DNA of 64,000 bases from Hyphomicrobiales bacterium (GTDB lineage: Bacteria > Pseudomonadota > Alphaproteobacteria > Rhizobiales > Rhizobiaceae): the NCBI GenBank assembly GCA_900468535.1, contig UBTY01000026.1:1-64000 (forward strand), read 5' to 3'. How positions within the stretch are numbered: position 1 is the stretch's first letter; each line of letters opens with the position of its first letter. The position numbers were made by a program, and so were the translations under genes. Shown piece by piece: positions 17,189 through 26,347 of the stretch. Below the pieces are notes generated by a model. It was not told the DNA's origin. It made no database searches and saw only the letters and a list, made by a program, of their open reading frames with translations.

Positions 17189-17290
17189 GACTGCTCCTTG
17201 TTTCCGGCATTGATTTGCCCGAGCGGCTCATGCAAAACAAGCCCCGAGCCTTTGCGGCATGCCGTCGCGGCGCCCTTCGTATGAGCTGGA

Positions 17291-17509
17291 ATGAAACCGA
17301 TGCCCGTCCGCCTTCGCAAATTCATCGGCACGATCCTGATCGTCGTTCTCGTTCTGGCCTACGCCGTGCTCGCGAATACCATTGCGGTCGCAACGCTCGG
17401 AGAAGCGCCCTGGTGGGCCCACCTGCTCTACTTCTCGCTCAGCGGGCTGCTGTGGGTGCTGCCGGCAATGGTCATCATCAAGTGGATGGCCGGCCCCAAA
17501 CAGCAGTGA
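17291..17509 (+). CDS. DUF2842 small membrane protein
   Basis: This 72-residue protein has two hydrophobic helices (about residues 13-33 and 43-65) joined by GEAPWWAHLLYFSLSGLLW, and a short basic end. That pattern matches the alphaproteobacterial DUF2842 family, which commonly lies beside ctaA. The start is ATG 17291, or the in-frame ATG at 17300. Function is unknown; the conserved neighbourhood suggests a link to the respiratory chain but does not show one. Confidence 0.75.
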   Translation: MKPMPVRLRKFIGTILIVVLVLAYAVLANTIAVATLGEAPWWAHLLYFSLSGLLWVLPAMVIIKWMAGPKQQ

Positions 17510-17609
17510 CCGTTAATCACGGAATAACCCTGATTGCCGGAAAACCGCAGCGCTAGCCTGGCGTAAAGAAAATATAGGGTGCCGATACCTATCCTTCTCC
17601 GCGTCCATA

Positions 17610-18860
17610 ATGCGGAGAGGCGTCGTGCACCACAAGAAGCTTCATGTCGATCACGAAGCGCAGGCAGAAGCCGGCGTGCCTGATAGCGTGGCGAAGCTGC
17701 GGGCGTTGAATGTCGAGCTCGCCGTCGAGCGGTTGCAGATTGAACTTGTTACCTCGATGCAGGCCATTGAAAGCGAATGGCGCGCGCTGGACCGCGACAA
17801 TCTCAATTCCTTGCACCAGAGCTATGACTGGTGCGCCGCCTGGGTCGAAGCGCATCGACGACCTCTCGCCGTCATCGTCGGCAAGGCAGGTGCTGACACT
17901 GCTTTCATCCTCCCCGTGGAGATCGTATCGTCGCGCGGTATCCGGATCGCCAAGTTCATCGGCGCCGACCACAGCAACATCAACACGGGGCTGTTTGCCG
18001 CCGACTTCGCCGCTGCCCTTGGCGCGATCGAGCCGGACCGTCTCTCCGCGATGCTGAAGACCGCTCTTAAGGAAGATGCGGACCTTCTGCTGCTGCAGAA
18101 CATTCCGCTGTCTTGGCGAGAGCGTCCAAATCCCCTCACCCGTCTTCCGACGGTGCAGAACCAGAACTATGCCTATCAACTGCCGCTGCTCGACAATTGG
18201 GAAGCCACGCTGAAGCAGCTGAATGCAAAGAACCGCCGCAAGAAGTTTCGTGTGCAGTCGAAGCGGCTCGAAGCGCTTGGCGGTTTCGAATACGTCGCGG
18301 GTGGCACACCGGAAGAGCAGCATACGCTGCTGGATGCGTTCTTCGCACAAAAGAGCCGGCGCTTTCAGACGCTCGGGCTACCCGACGTGTTCTCCGATGC
18401 GGAAACCAAGCAATTCCTGCACGGCGCGATCGACGCCCGTGATCCTGCCATTCCGGCCTTCGGCCTCGAGATGCACGCAATCCGGCTGAAAGGCGAGCAC
18501 AACGAACATATCGCGGCGCTCGCCGGAATCTCGCGCAAGGGCGATCACATCATCTGCCAGTTCAGCTCGATCGACGAGACGATCGCGGCGGATGCCAGCC
18601 CGGGCGAATTCCTCTTCTGGCAGATGATCCAGCGGCAGCAAGATCAGGGTGTCAGCCTGTTCGACTTCGGCCTCGGCGATCAGAGCTACAAACGCTCCTG
18701 GGCGCCGGAAGAGACGGCACATTACGACGTGGTTCTGCCGCTAAACGCTCGCGGCGCGGCGATGGGCATCCTTCATCGTACCATCACCCGAGGCAAGGCG
18801 TTCGTGAAGTCGCATCCGCAGCTCTACAGGATTGCGCAGCGGATGCGTCGGTTCGCCTGA
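17610..18860 (+). CDS. GNAT-fold acyltransferase, CelD/BcsL-like
   Basis: This 416-residue cytoplasmic protein has the character of the CelD/BcsL family: LVTSMQAIESEWRALD, SLHQSYDWCAAWVE, AFILPVEI, a basic NAKNRRKKFRVQSKRLEA stretch, and a C-terminal FDFGLGDQSYKRSWA motif typical of the FemAB-like acetyltransferase_6 fold. Relatives acylate sugars or intermediates of exopolysaccharides. It directly precedes the polysaccharide locus and ends against the convergent Wzz-like gene with no gap, which supports a role in modifying that polymer. The start is uncertain because no Shine-Dalgarno is visible at 17610. Confidence 0.78.
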   Translation: MRRGVVHHKKLHVDHEAQAEAGVPDSVAKLRALNVELAVERLQIELVTSMQAIESEWRALDRDNLNSLHQSYDWCAAWVEAHRRPLAVIVGKAGADTAFILPVEIVSSRGIRIAKFIGADHSNINTGLFAADFAAALGAIEPDRLSAMLKTALKEDADLLLLQNIPLSWRERPNPLTRLPTVQNQNYAYQLPLLDNWEATLKQLNAKNRRKKFRVQSKRLEALGGFEYVAGGTPEEQHTLLDAFFAQKSRRFQTLGLPDVFSDAETKQFLHGAIDARDPAIPAFGLEMHAIRLKGEHNEHIAALAGISRKGDHIICQFSSIDETIAADASPGEFLFWQMIQRQQDQGVSLFDFGLGDQSYKRSWAPEETAHYDVVLPLNARGAAMGILHRTITRGKAFVKSHPQLYRIAQRMRRFA

Positions 18861-21008
18861 TCAGGCAGCCTCGCGCGATTCCGGGAGGATTTCGGCCTCG
18901 CCGCCGCTCATCAGCAGCACGCGATGATAGCCGGCTTCCTCGAAATCCGTCATCGCGGCCAGGAATTCGGCCTCGACGATCTCAGGCATGGACAGAATGA
19001 TCTCGACATCCTTGCTGCGGGTCAAACGTGACACTGCGGCAACGTTGGCAGCGCCACATTCGACGACAACAAGGTCGTAAGCGGACGACAGCGCGTCGAG
19101 CAGCAGGCTCAAGCGATCCGCACCGCGCATGGCCTGGCGCATATCGCTCACGCCCTGCGGGATCAGATGCGCATCGGTCAGGCGATCGCTGTGGATGGTT
19201 TCGCCGAAAGCGGCCTCGCCGCACAGCAGATCGGTGACGCCAAGTGCCTCATCATTCTCGGCCATGAGGCGTGTAGGATAGCCGGAACCCGTCATATCCA
19301 GAAGGACGACCCGGGCGCCGACGATGGCCAGGCGGCGTGCAAGCGCGACGGTAGCGGCCGAGCCATCGTCGCCTGTCGGCGAGATGGCGATCGCCAGCTG
19401 TGCGCGGCTCTCGATCAGGTAATCGGCTACTGACGTGACGGAGAACTCGTTCTCCTCTTCGGCCTGCGGCTCGTCTTCTGGCTCGACGACCTCTTCGGAA
19501 GGTGCTTCGTCTTCGGAAACCGCCAACATGCTTGGCGTAGGTGTACGCCTTGGCTGCTCCGATACGACCACTTCTTCAATCACTTCCTCTTCGATCTCGA
19601 CGGCACGGGAAACCGGCCGCAACGCACGACCACTGAAGAGTTCGGCAAGCATGATCGCAATCGAGGTTATGATGAGTGTCGCGAGCGCGACGACGGTGAC
19701 GATCGGCACGACCTTCGGGAAATAGGGATCGACAGGCTGGATCGCGTTCGAGACGATGCGGGCATCGGCCGGGCTCGAATTCTTATCGGAACGGGAAGCG
19801 GCCTCGCGGTAACGCGCAAGGTAGGTTTCCAGCAACTGGCGCTGGGCGGCGGCTTCACGCTGCAGAGCGTTCAAGCCAACCTCATCCGTTCCTGCCTGGG
19901 CGCTGCTTGCCTTCAACCTGTCGGACTGCTGTTCGAGTTCCTTCTGACGCAGCGAGGCAACCTTCGCTTCATTCTCGATGCTTGCGAGGATCTTCTGGGT
20001 CTCTTCGCGGATCTGCGCCTTGATGTCGGTGAGTTGAGCCCTCAGGCTCCGCAAGCGCGGATGATTGCCGAGCAAAGTGGTCTGGAGATCGGAGATCTGC
20101 GACTGCAAAGCGGATTCAGTACCCTTCAGACGCTGGATCGACTGCGACGACATTATATCCTGCAGCGTGTCCGACGCTTCGCCTGAAGAGAGCGCGTTGC
20201 GCACGGCCTGTGACCGGGCTTCGGCATTGGCTCTTTCGCCGCGAACGCGGGTCAGTTCCGCGGAGATGTCGTTCAGCTGCTGGGTGGGAAAATTACTGCC
20301 GCCATTCGTGGGCAGGAGATCGTGTTCGGCGCGATACTCGGCAACCTTCTGCTCGGCATCGCTGACTTTCTGGCGAAGCGTCTCGATCTCCGGCTCGAGC
20401 CAGCGGGTGGCTTCCGAGTTGGACGCGAGCTTTGCACCGCTCTGCTTGGAGAGATAGACCGCTGCCATCGCATTCGGGATCTGGGCGGCGAGCCGCGGAT
20501 CCTTGGAGGTGAAGGTTATGCCGATGACGCGCGAACCCGGCACCTGATAGACCTGCAGCCGCTCGGTGAAGGCATCGATGATGCGCTCTTCCGGCGGGCT
20601 CTCCAGCGGGCTCTTCTTCAGATGCAGTGCGACGAGCAGATCGCCAAAGGCCGAGCCGCTCGCAGCGGCATCGAATTCGGGCAGGTCGTAGAGCTTCTGG
20701 CTGTTGATCACCTGCTTGATCAGGTCGGCGGACTGCAGCAGCTGGACTTGGCTGGCGATGTTCAGTTCGTCGAGAAGCGGGCTCGCGCCGGCGTCGTTCG
20801 TCTGGGCATTCGCGAAGGCCGGCGCGCGCGGCTCGATCAGGATGCGCGTTTCGCTGCGGTACTTCGGCGACATCATCTTCGCACCGGCGAAGGCGACCCC
20901 TGCCCCCAATAACGTGATGGTCACGACCTTCAGTCGGCGGGCCCAAACGGCACGAACCAACTGCCCAAGATCGATATCGACATCCTCATGACCACTTACG
21001 CCGGACAT
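18861..21008 (-). CDS. polysaccharide co-polymerase (Wzz/GumC/ExoP type) with degenerate BY-kinase domain
   Basis: This ~715-residue inner-membrane protein has a Wzz domain (DVDIDLGQLVRAVWARRLKV, then TM1 at about 30-48 and RSETRILIEPR), a long periplasmic coiled coil (~160-420), TM2 near 445-470, an acidic linker, and a C-terminal P-loop-like domain. It would control chain length and export. The C-terminal ATPase motifs are eroded: Walker A reads SPTGDDGSAAT with no GK(S/T), A' reads VLLDMT, and Walker B reads VVVECG. No tyrosine cluster is present. I chose ATG 21008, with TTGGAG upstream, over 21062. It is opposite to the other polysaccharide genes, sharing a 189-base region with the Wza-like gene. 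Confidence 0.87.
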   Translation of the reverse strand: MSGVSGHEDVDIDLGQLVRAVWARRLKVVTITLLGAGVAFAGAKMMSPKYRSETRILIEPRAPAFANAQTNDAGASPLLDELNIASQVQLLQSADLIKQVINSQKLYDLPEFDAAASGSAFGDLLVALHLKKSPLESPPEERIIDAFTERLQVYQVPGSRVIGITFTSKDPRLAAQIPNAMAAVYLSKQSGAKLASNSEATRWLEPEIETLRQKVSDAEQKVAEYRAEHDLLPTNGGSNFPTQQLNDISAELTRVRGERANAEARSQAVRNALSSGEASDTLQDIMSSQSIQRLKGTESALQSQISDLQTTLLGNHPRLRSLRAQLTDIKAQIREETQKILASIENEAKVASLRQKELEQQSDRLKASSAQAGTDEVGLNALQREAAAQRQLLETYLARYREAASRSDKNSSPADARIVSNAIQPVDPYFPKVVPIVTVVALATLIITSIAIMLAELFSGRALRPVSRAVEIEEEVIEEVVVSEQPRRTPTPSMLAVSEDEAPSEEVVEPEDEPQAEEENEFSVTSVADYLIESRAQLAIAISPTGDDGSAATVALARRLAIVGARVVLLDMTGSGYPTRLMAENDEALGVTDLLCGEAAFGETIHSDRLTDAHLIPQGVSDMRQAMRGADRLSLLLDALSSAYDLVVVECGAANVAAVSRLTRSKDVEIILSMPEIVEAEFLAAMTDFEEAGYHRVLLMSGGEAEILPESREAA

Positions 21009-21197
21009 GCTCTCACTCCAAGAACAAAGGTGGCGCGAGAGTAAATGAGTATAGTAACGCAACAGTTAATGCAGTCGCGTGGCTCCGACGCTTGAGTAGA
21101 GGCGTGCAAAACGGAAAAAGTTGCGGTCTTTACCGGCTATTAACCCTAACGGATCGATAACGACAGGTAACACGTTCATTTCCTGCGAGCACTGCGG

Positions 21198-21773
21198 ATG
21201 CCTGTCGCCCAGACCAAGTTAGTAATGGCCTTGAGCGTTGCCGCTATGGCAGCGATCCTCAGCGGCTGCAACAGCTACAAGCCGGCGCCGAGAGCCTTCA
21301 ACGAGGCGACCATTCAACCCTATTCCCTGGATAGCGGCGATCGTCTGCGCATCACTGTCTTCGACCAACCGAGCATGACGAACACCTATACGATCGACCA
21401 GGCCGGCTACATTGCCTTCCCGCTCGTCGGCCAGGTTGCCGCACGTGGTCGCACGCTACAGCAGCTGTCGGGCCAAATTGCCCAGAAACTCAAGCAGGGC
21501 TATCTGCGCGATCCTGACGTCACGATCGACGTCGACCGCTACCGTTCGGTCTTCATCATGGGCGAAGTCGGACAATCCGGTCAGTACGCCTACGTTCCCG
21601 GGATGACGGTTCAGAACGCTGTCGCCGTCGCCGGCGGCTTTACTGCCAGAGCCAATCAGGGCGCCGTCGACGTAACCAGGAAGATCAACGGCCAGGTTAT
21701 TACCGGCCGCGTCAATATCTCTTCCGCGATCGTGGCCGGTGATACAATTTACGTCCGCGAGCGACTGTTTTAA
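21198..21773 (+). CDS. Wza-type polysaccharide export lipoprotein
   Basis: This 191-residue outer-membrane lipoprotein carries a signal peptide with lipobox LSGC (Cys near residue 24). The Poly_export domain (YSLDSGDRLRITVFDQPSMT...FPLVGQVAARG) and one SLBB-like unit (FIMGEVGQSGQYAYVPGMTV) follow. It would form the outer-membrane passage for the polymer. It is short, with one SLBB unit and no C-terminal helix, unlike E. coli Wza. It starts the plus-strand set; the glycosyltransferase gene begins 5 bases after its stop. Confidence 0.88.
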   Translation: MPVAQTKLVMALSVAAMAAILSGCNSYKPAPRAFNEATIQPYSLDSGDRLRITVFDQPSMTNTYTIDQAGYIAFPLVGQVAARGRTLQQLSGQIAQKLKQGYLRDPDVTIDVDRYRSVFIMGEVGQSGQYAYVPGMTVQNAVAVAGGFTARANQGAVDVTRKINGQVITGRVNISSAIVAGDTIYVRERLF

Positions 21774-21778
21774 GCGGC

Positions 21779-22948
21779 ATGAGCAGCCAGCGCCCTCTCC
21801 GCATCATCCATTGCTTCAGGTCGCCGGTCGGCGGAATCTTCCGCCACGTTCGCGATCTGGTCATGGAGCACAGCAGGGCCGGCCACGAGATCGGCATTCT
21901 CTGCGACAGCTCGACGGGTGGCGACCACGAAGAAGCTCTTTTCGACGACATCCGCCCATATCTGTCGCTCGGCCTGACGCGCGTGCCGATCCGGCGCTCA
22001 ATCAGCTTCTCCGACATGGCCGTGATGTGGGACGGCTATAAAAAGATCAAAAGTTTGCGGCCGGACGTGCTGCACGGACACGGCGCCAAAGGCGGTGTGC
22101 TCGCGCGTATCGCCGGCTCAGCCCTGCGGGTGAACAGGTATCGCGTAGCCCGCCTCTATACAGCCCATGGGGGGAGCCTGCATTACTCGCGCTCCTCTCT
22201 CGTCGGCCAGTTCGTTCTCCGAATGGAGCGCCTGCAGGAGTATCTGACAGACGCGCTGGTCTTCATCTGCGACTATGAGCGCGACACCTACACGAAGCGG
22301 ATCGGAAGGCCGCGAACCAAGATGCGGCTGATCTATAACGGCATCGCCGACCGGGACTTCGAACTGATCCCCACGCGCTCCGATGCGGTCCATTACATCT
22401 ATGTCGGCATGTTGCGGGACCTTAAGGGTCCCGACCTTTTTGTCGATGCCTTTGCGAAGGCGGAACGCATTCTCGGCAGGCCACTGTCTGCGCTGATGAT
22501 CGGTGATGGGCCGGATCGAGATCGGTACCGCGACATGATGATCGAGCGGGGTCTTGGAAAGCGGATCGGCATGCTGCCGGCGATGCGCGTCCAGCAGGCA
22601 TTCGCGATGGCGCAAAACCTCGTCGTTCCATCGCGTGCGGAGGCCATGCCTTACATCGTGCTCGAAGGACTGGCAGCGGGAAAAACGCTCATCGCCACGC
22701 GTGTCGGCGGCATTCCCGAAGCGCTTGGCAAGGACAGCCCAGCCCTCGTCGAACCGGAGAATTCAGACGACCTCGCCCGGGTCATGGCGGAGGCCGTTAG
22801 TATTCCCGGATGGCATGAGACAGCGATGCCCCCGGTCAGCCAGATCAAGCAAGTCTTCTCCGCCTCCGTCATGGCGCAAGATGTCCTGAAACTGTACCAG
22901 GAGTTGCTCGAAGAACCGCGACGTAAGAAGCCCGACAGCGCGACGTAA
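21779..22948 (+). CDS. glycosyltransferase family 4 protein
   Basis: This 389-residue GT-B fold enzyme transfers a sugar from a nucleotide-sugar donor to a lipid-linked acceptor. The N-terminal domain begins RIIHCFRSPVGGIFRHVRDL (the glycine-rich acceptor loop of GT4). The C-terminal domain has YVGMLRDLKGPDLFVDAF, LMIGDGPDRD, and the donor-site block VPSRAEAMPYIVLEGLAAG, with the E-x7-E motif, then ATRVGGIPEAL. The start at 21779 is set by the 5-base gap after the Wza-like gene, which suggests coupling. It probably adds a residue of the repeat unit after the hexose-1-P transferase step. The sugar is unknown. Confidence 0.9.
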   Translation: MSSQRPLRIIHCFRSPVGGIFRHVRDLVMEHSRAGHEIGILCDSSTGGDHEEALFDDIRPYLSLGLTRVPIRRSISFSDMAVMWDGYKKIKSLRPDVLHGHGAKGGVLARIAGSALRVNRYRVARLYTAHGGSLHYSRSSLVGQFVLRMERLQEYLTDALVFICDYERDTYTKRIGRPRTKMRLIYNGIADRDFELIPTRSDAVHYIYVGMLRDLKGPDLFVDAFAKAERILGRPLSALMIGDGPDRDRYRDMMIERGLGKRIGMLPAMRVQQAFAMAQNLVVPSRAEAMPYIVLEGLAAGKTLIATRVGGIPEALGKDSPALVEPENSDDLARVMAEAVSIPGWHETAMPPVSQIKQVFSASVMAQDVLKLYQELLEEPRRKKPDSAT

Positions 22949-22972
22949 AACGTTTCTTAGGGGCTTCCTGCT

Positions 22973-22989
22973 ATTGACTTGAGGTCAAT
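22973..22989. repeat. short palindrome ahead of the hexose-1-P transferase gene
   Basis: ATTGAC and GTCAAT (22973-22978 and 22984-22989) are perfect 6-base arms separated by 5 bases. No T-run follows, so it is not a terminator. It may be an operator or a chance repeat in the 57-base gap. Confidence 0.3.
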
Positions 22990-23005
22990 CACTGGCGGTG
23001 GCCTC

Positions 23006-24559
23006 ATGAATAAGGCAGAAAAGAACGATCAGTTCGACCTGGAAGCGTTGCGCAGACAGGTTTCCGACGTCAATCAACGCAACACGGCCGATGATGCGCA
23101 CCCCGCCGAGCCGCTGAACGAGTATGCGCGACAGATAGCGGAACAGTTCGCTGAAAGCACGCACTCTCCCGTCATGCTCATCGGCCAATTGCGGTTGTTC
23201 GAGTTCCTGTCGCAGCTGGCGATCGCCCTGGTAACCTTCCTTATCTGGCCGGCAATTGACGAGACTTTTGCCGGGCGCGCGCTCTCAGGCGCCTTCGCTG
23301 CCGGGCTGCTGGTGCTGGCGCTGCAGACTGCCGATACCTATTCCATTCCTGCACTCCGTTCGCGAATCCGCCTTCTGCCTCGCATTCTCGGGGTATGGAT
23401 GGGCGTCTTCTTTGCAACCGCCGTCGGTATGGCGCTGATGCGCAATACCGGCCGAGCCGACATCGATGCCTATGGTCTCTGGTTCGGGCTGAGCGCGATC
23501 TTCCTGCTGGCGAGCCGCTTTCTCGTTGCCTACGGCATCCGCAACTGGGTGCGCAATGGCATCATGGAGCGCCGCGCGGTGATCGTTGGGGGCGGCCAGC
23601 CCGCCAAGGAGCTGATCCGCTCGCTCGAGATGCAGCCTGATAACGATATCCGGATTTGCGGCATCTTCGACGATCGCGGTGAAAAGCGCTCGCCGATCAT
23701 GGTGGCAGGCTACCCCAAGCTCGGCACGGTCGGTGAGCTCGTCGAGTTCGCCCGTCTCACGCGCCTCGACATGCTCATTATTGCACTTCCGCTCAGCGCC
23801 GAGGCGCGCATCTTTCAGCTGCTCAAGAAGCTCTGGGTTCTGCCGGTCGACATCCGTCTCGCAGCACACGCCAATCGCCTTCGCTTTCGCCCGCGTGCCT
23901 ACTCGCATATCGGCGCGATCCCGATGCTCGACATCTTCAACAAGCCGATCCGTGATTGGGATTCAGTTGCCAAGCGCTGCTTCGACATCTTCTTCGCCAT
24001 CTTCGCGCTCTGCCTGCTCTGGCCGATCATGCTCGGCACTGCCATCGCCATAAAGCTCACGTCGAAGGGCCCGGTGTTCTTCATGCAGAAGCGCCACGGC
24101 TTCAACAATGAAGTCATCAACGTCTTCAAGTTCCGCTCCATGTATGCGGACAAGGGCGACCCGACGGGACGCGCCGCCGTCACCAAGGGCGACGCGCGTG
24201 TCACGCCGGTTGGGCGCTTCATCCGGAAATCCTCGATCGACGAGCTTCCCCAGCTGTTCAACGTCCTGAGAGGCGACCTGTCGCTCGTCGGCCCTCGCCC
24301 GCACGCCGTGCTTGCCCAGGCACGCGACCGGGCATTCGGTGACGTCGTCGAGGGCTATTTCGCACGCCATCGCGTCAAGCCCGGCGTTACCGGCTGGGCG
24401 CAGATCAATGGCTGGCGCGGCGAGGTCGACAACGACGACAAGATCAAGTTCCGCACCGCATACGACCTCTACTATATCGAGAACTGGTCGCTCTGGTTCG
24501 ATCTGAAGATCCTGTTCCTGACGCCTTTCCGGCTCTTCAATACGGAAAACGCATATTGA
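23006..24559 (+). CDS. polyprenyl-phosphate hexose-1-phosphate transferase (WcaJ/ExoY type)
   Basis: This 517-residue initiating enzyme moves hexose-1-phosphate from UDP-hexose onto undecaprenyl phosphate. About four N-terminal transmembrane helices are followed by a nucleotide-binding CoA_binding_3 domain (AVIVGGGQPAKELIRSLEM). Another helix leads into the C-terminal bacterial sugar-transferase domain (KRCFDIFFAIFAL, GPVFFMQKRHGFN, FKFRSMYAD, SSIDELPQLFNVLRGDLSL, VGPRPHA). The ATG at 23006 is preferred over TTG 22979 because the extra nine residues are not needed by the fold. The following polymerase gene overlaps by four bases (TTGA), showing translational coupling. Confidence 0.92.
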   Translation: MNKAEKNDQFDLEALRRQVSDVNQRNTADDAHPAEPLNEYARQIAEQFAESTHSPVMLIGQLRLFEFLSQLAIALVTFLIWPAIDETFAGRALSGAFAAGLLVLALQTADTYSIPALRSRIRLLPRILGVWMGVFFATAVGMALMRNTGRADIDAYGLWFGLSAIFLLASRFLVAYGIRNWVRNGIMERRAVIVGGGQPAKELIRSLEMQPDNDIRICGIFDDRGEKRSPIMVAGYPKLGTVGELVEFARLTRLDMLIIALPLSAEARIFQLLKKLWVLPVDIRLAAHANRLRFRPRAYSHIGAIPMLDIFNKPIRDWDSVAKRCFDIFFAIFALCLLWPIMLGTAIAIKLTSKGPVFFMQKRHGFNNEVINVFKFRSMYADKGDPTGRAAVTKGDARVTPVGRFIRKSSIDELPQLFNVLRGDLSLVGPRPHAVLAQARDRAFGDVVEGYFARHRVKPGVTGWAQINGWRGEVDNDDKIKFRTAYDLYYIENWSLWFDLKILFLTPFRLFNTENAY

Positions 24560-25779
24560 CTGCGATCGACGCGACATATCCGCGTGTCGCTCACCCGCAG
24601 AGAGCGACGCTTCGCCTGATCGGGTCGGCTGCGGTCGGTTTCGGCGTTTTCCTTTCCGGCTTCGTCATCAACGAGCCGGCGCCCTATGAGCTTTGGATGG
24701 CGGGCCTCGTTGGTCTGTGGTTCATCCTCGGGCTGCGCATATCGCGGACAACGGCACCGCTGCTCGCCCTGCTTCTGACCTTCAATGTCGGCGGCATGCT
24801 GTCGCTGACGCAGATGCGCGACCTTGCCGATGGACCCATGTATGTCGCGGTCTCGACCTTCCTGGCGCTGACCTCGATCTTCTATGCCGCGATCATCGAG
24901 GATAGCCACCGTCGCCTGCCGCTCATCTTCAATGCCTGGACAATCGCCGCGGTGATCACCTCGCTGCTCGGGATCCTTGGCTATTTCCATGCCTTTCCCG
25001 GCGCAGAAGTCTTCACGCTCTATGATCGCGCCAAGGGAGCGTTCCAGGACCCGAACGTGTTCGGTCCGTTCCTCGTCCCCCCGTCCCTCTATCTCGTGCA
25101 TGGAATTCTGACAGGCTCGTTGAAGACTGCGCCGGTCAAGGCTGGCGCGCTGCTGATCTTGGCACTCGGCGTCTTCCTGTCCTTCTCGCGCGCGGCCTGG
25201 GGCCTGTTCCTTCTCACGATCATTCTGTTGATCTTCGTGATGATGCTGAAGGAGCGAAGCGGAGCGTTTCGGCTGCGCATCCTCATCCTCTCGCTCGCCG
25301 CGATCGGCATGATGACGGCATCCCTGTTGATCGCCCTACAGTTTCCAAAGGTCAGCGACCTCTTCTCGACCCGCGCGCAGCTCGTGCAACAGTACGATGG
25401 TGAGCACCTCGGCCGTTTCGACCGCCATCGGATCGGCTTTACCATGATGATGGAGCGCCCGCTCGGCATAGGGCCGATGGTGTTCGGCACGATCTTCCCT
25501 GAAGACGAGCACAATATCTGGCTGAAGTCGCTGACCACCTACGGCTGGCTCGGCTTCATCAGTTACGTGAGCATGCTCTGCTGGACATTCTATCTCGGCT
25601 TCAAGAACCTGCTCAGGGATCGCCCCTGGCAGCCCTATCTGATGATCGGCTGGATCGCCGTTCTCGGCCACGCCGCGATCGGGAACGTCATCGACATCGA
25701 CCATTGGCGCCATGTGTATCTGCTGTTCGGCGTGGTCTGGGGGTGCGCAGCACTCGAAGCGCGACAGGGCCGATCATAA
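24556..25779 (+). CDS. O-antigen ligase/polymerase-like (Wzy) membrane protein
   Basis: This 407-residue protein has about 10-12 transmembrane segments and a large periplasmic loop, with the Wzy_C/O-antigen ligase pattern. Visible are GAFQDPNVFGPFLVPP (the conserved loop before the ligase domain), FLSFSRAAWGLFLLT, a periplasmic RHRIGFTMMMERPLGIGP, and HNIWLKSLTTYGWLGF (conserved His). It would polymerise lipid-linked repeat units in the periplasm. The start is TTG overlapping the previous stop as TTGA. Confidence 0.83.
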   Translation: MTAIDATYPRVAHPQRATLRLIGSAAVGFGVFLSGFVINEPAPYELWMAGLVGLWFILGLRISRTTAPLLALLLTFNVGGMLSLTQMRDLADGPMYVAVSTFLALTSIFYAAIIEDSHRRLPLIFNAWTIAAVITSLLGILGYFHAFPGAEVFTLYDRAKGAFQDPNVFGPFLVPPSLYLVHGILTGSLKTAPVKAGALLILALGVFLSFSRAAWGLFLLTIILLIFVMMLKERSGAFRLRILILSLAAIGMMTASLLIALQFPKVSDLFSTRAQLVQQYDGEHLGRFDRHRIGFTMMMERPLGIGPMVFGTIFPEDEHNIWLKSLTTYGWLGFISYVSMLCWTFYLGFKNLLRDRPWQPYLMIGWIAVLGHAAIGNVIDIDHWRHVYLLFGVVWGCAALEARQGRS

Positions 25780-25838
25780 ACGCCTGATGGCATCGGCGAG
25801 ACACTTGCGAACCGCCATCGGCGCGCTAGACTTACCTG

Positions 25839-26132
25839 ATGATCACAGCAACACAAATGCGCGGCGCCCGCGCCATGATGGGCATGAGCATCCAGCAGTT
25901 GGCAACCGCTTCGGGACTGCCGGCAGCAATCATCGAAACCCTCGAACAGGACCATTCCACGGGAGAGCCGCAGGCATTACTGGCGGTTAAAAACGCTCTC
26001 GAAGCGGCGGGCGTGATCTTCCTTGCCAGCGGCAATCACGACGAGGGCGGCCCGGGTGTCCGGCTCAAGGCGCGCACCAGCGTCGACGAAGGCCTTCGGC
26101 CCGAGAACCTCAACTCCACCAACGACGACTGA
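25839..26132 (+). CDS. XRE-type helix-turn-helix protein
   Basis: This 97-residue cytoplasmic protein has an HTH_3 domain at the N-terminus: ITATQMRGARAMMGMSIQQLATASGLPAAIIETLE, then a helix LLAVKNALEAAGVIFLASG typical of a class of rhizobial XRE proteins. The C-terminal 35 residues are acidic and polar. It follows the polysaccharide polymerase gene by 59 bases on the same strand and could be co-transcribed. It could bind DNA alone or modulate a partner; neither target nor ligand is evident. Confidence 0.83.
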   Translation: MITATQMRGARAMMGMSIQQLATASGLPAAIIETLEQDHSTGEPQALLAVKNALEAAGVIFLASGNHDEGGPGVRLKARTSVDEGLRPENLNSTNDD

Positions 26133-26194
26133 GGCGGAACCAAAGCGGCGATTGCGCGTTTAACCTGCGTATTCAACATATTGCGGGAGTTTTC

Positions 26195-26344
26195 GTGAGA
26201 ACGGGTAATGGTCTTTATTTCGTCATCGGCGCGCTGGTCGTTATCATTGCCGGGCTGGGAGCCTATATTTTTCACGAGGAAAGCAAGCCTGACGGGATCG
26301 AAATGAGCATCGGTCAGAACGGCGTTTCGATCGAGCAGAAGTGA
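26195..26344 (+). CDS. 49-residue single-pass membrane protein, GTG start
   Basis: CGGGAG at 26184-26189 precedes GTG 26195. The product has an N-terminal TM helix (residues 7-26, ending AYIF) followed by a polar tail with EMSIGQNGVSIEQ, a beta-like ending seen in other small rhizobial membrane proteins. It ends three bases before the convergent gene at 26348. Function is unknown. Confidence 0.65.
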   Translation: MRTGNGLYFVIGALVVIIAGLGAYIFHEESKPDGIEMSIGQNGVSIEQK

Positions 26345-26347
26345 TCT

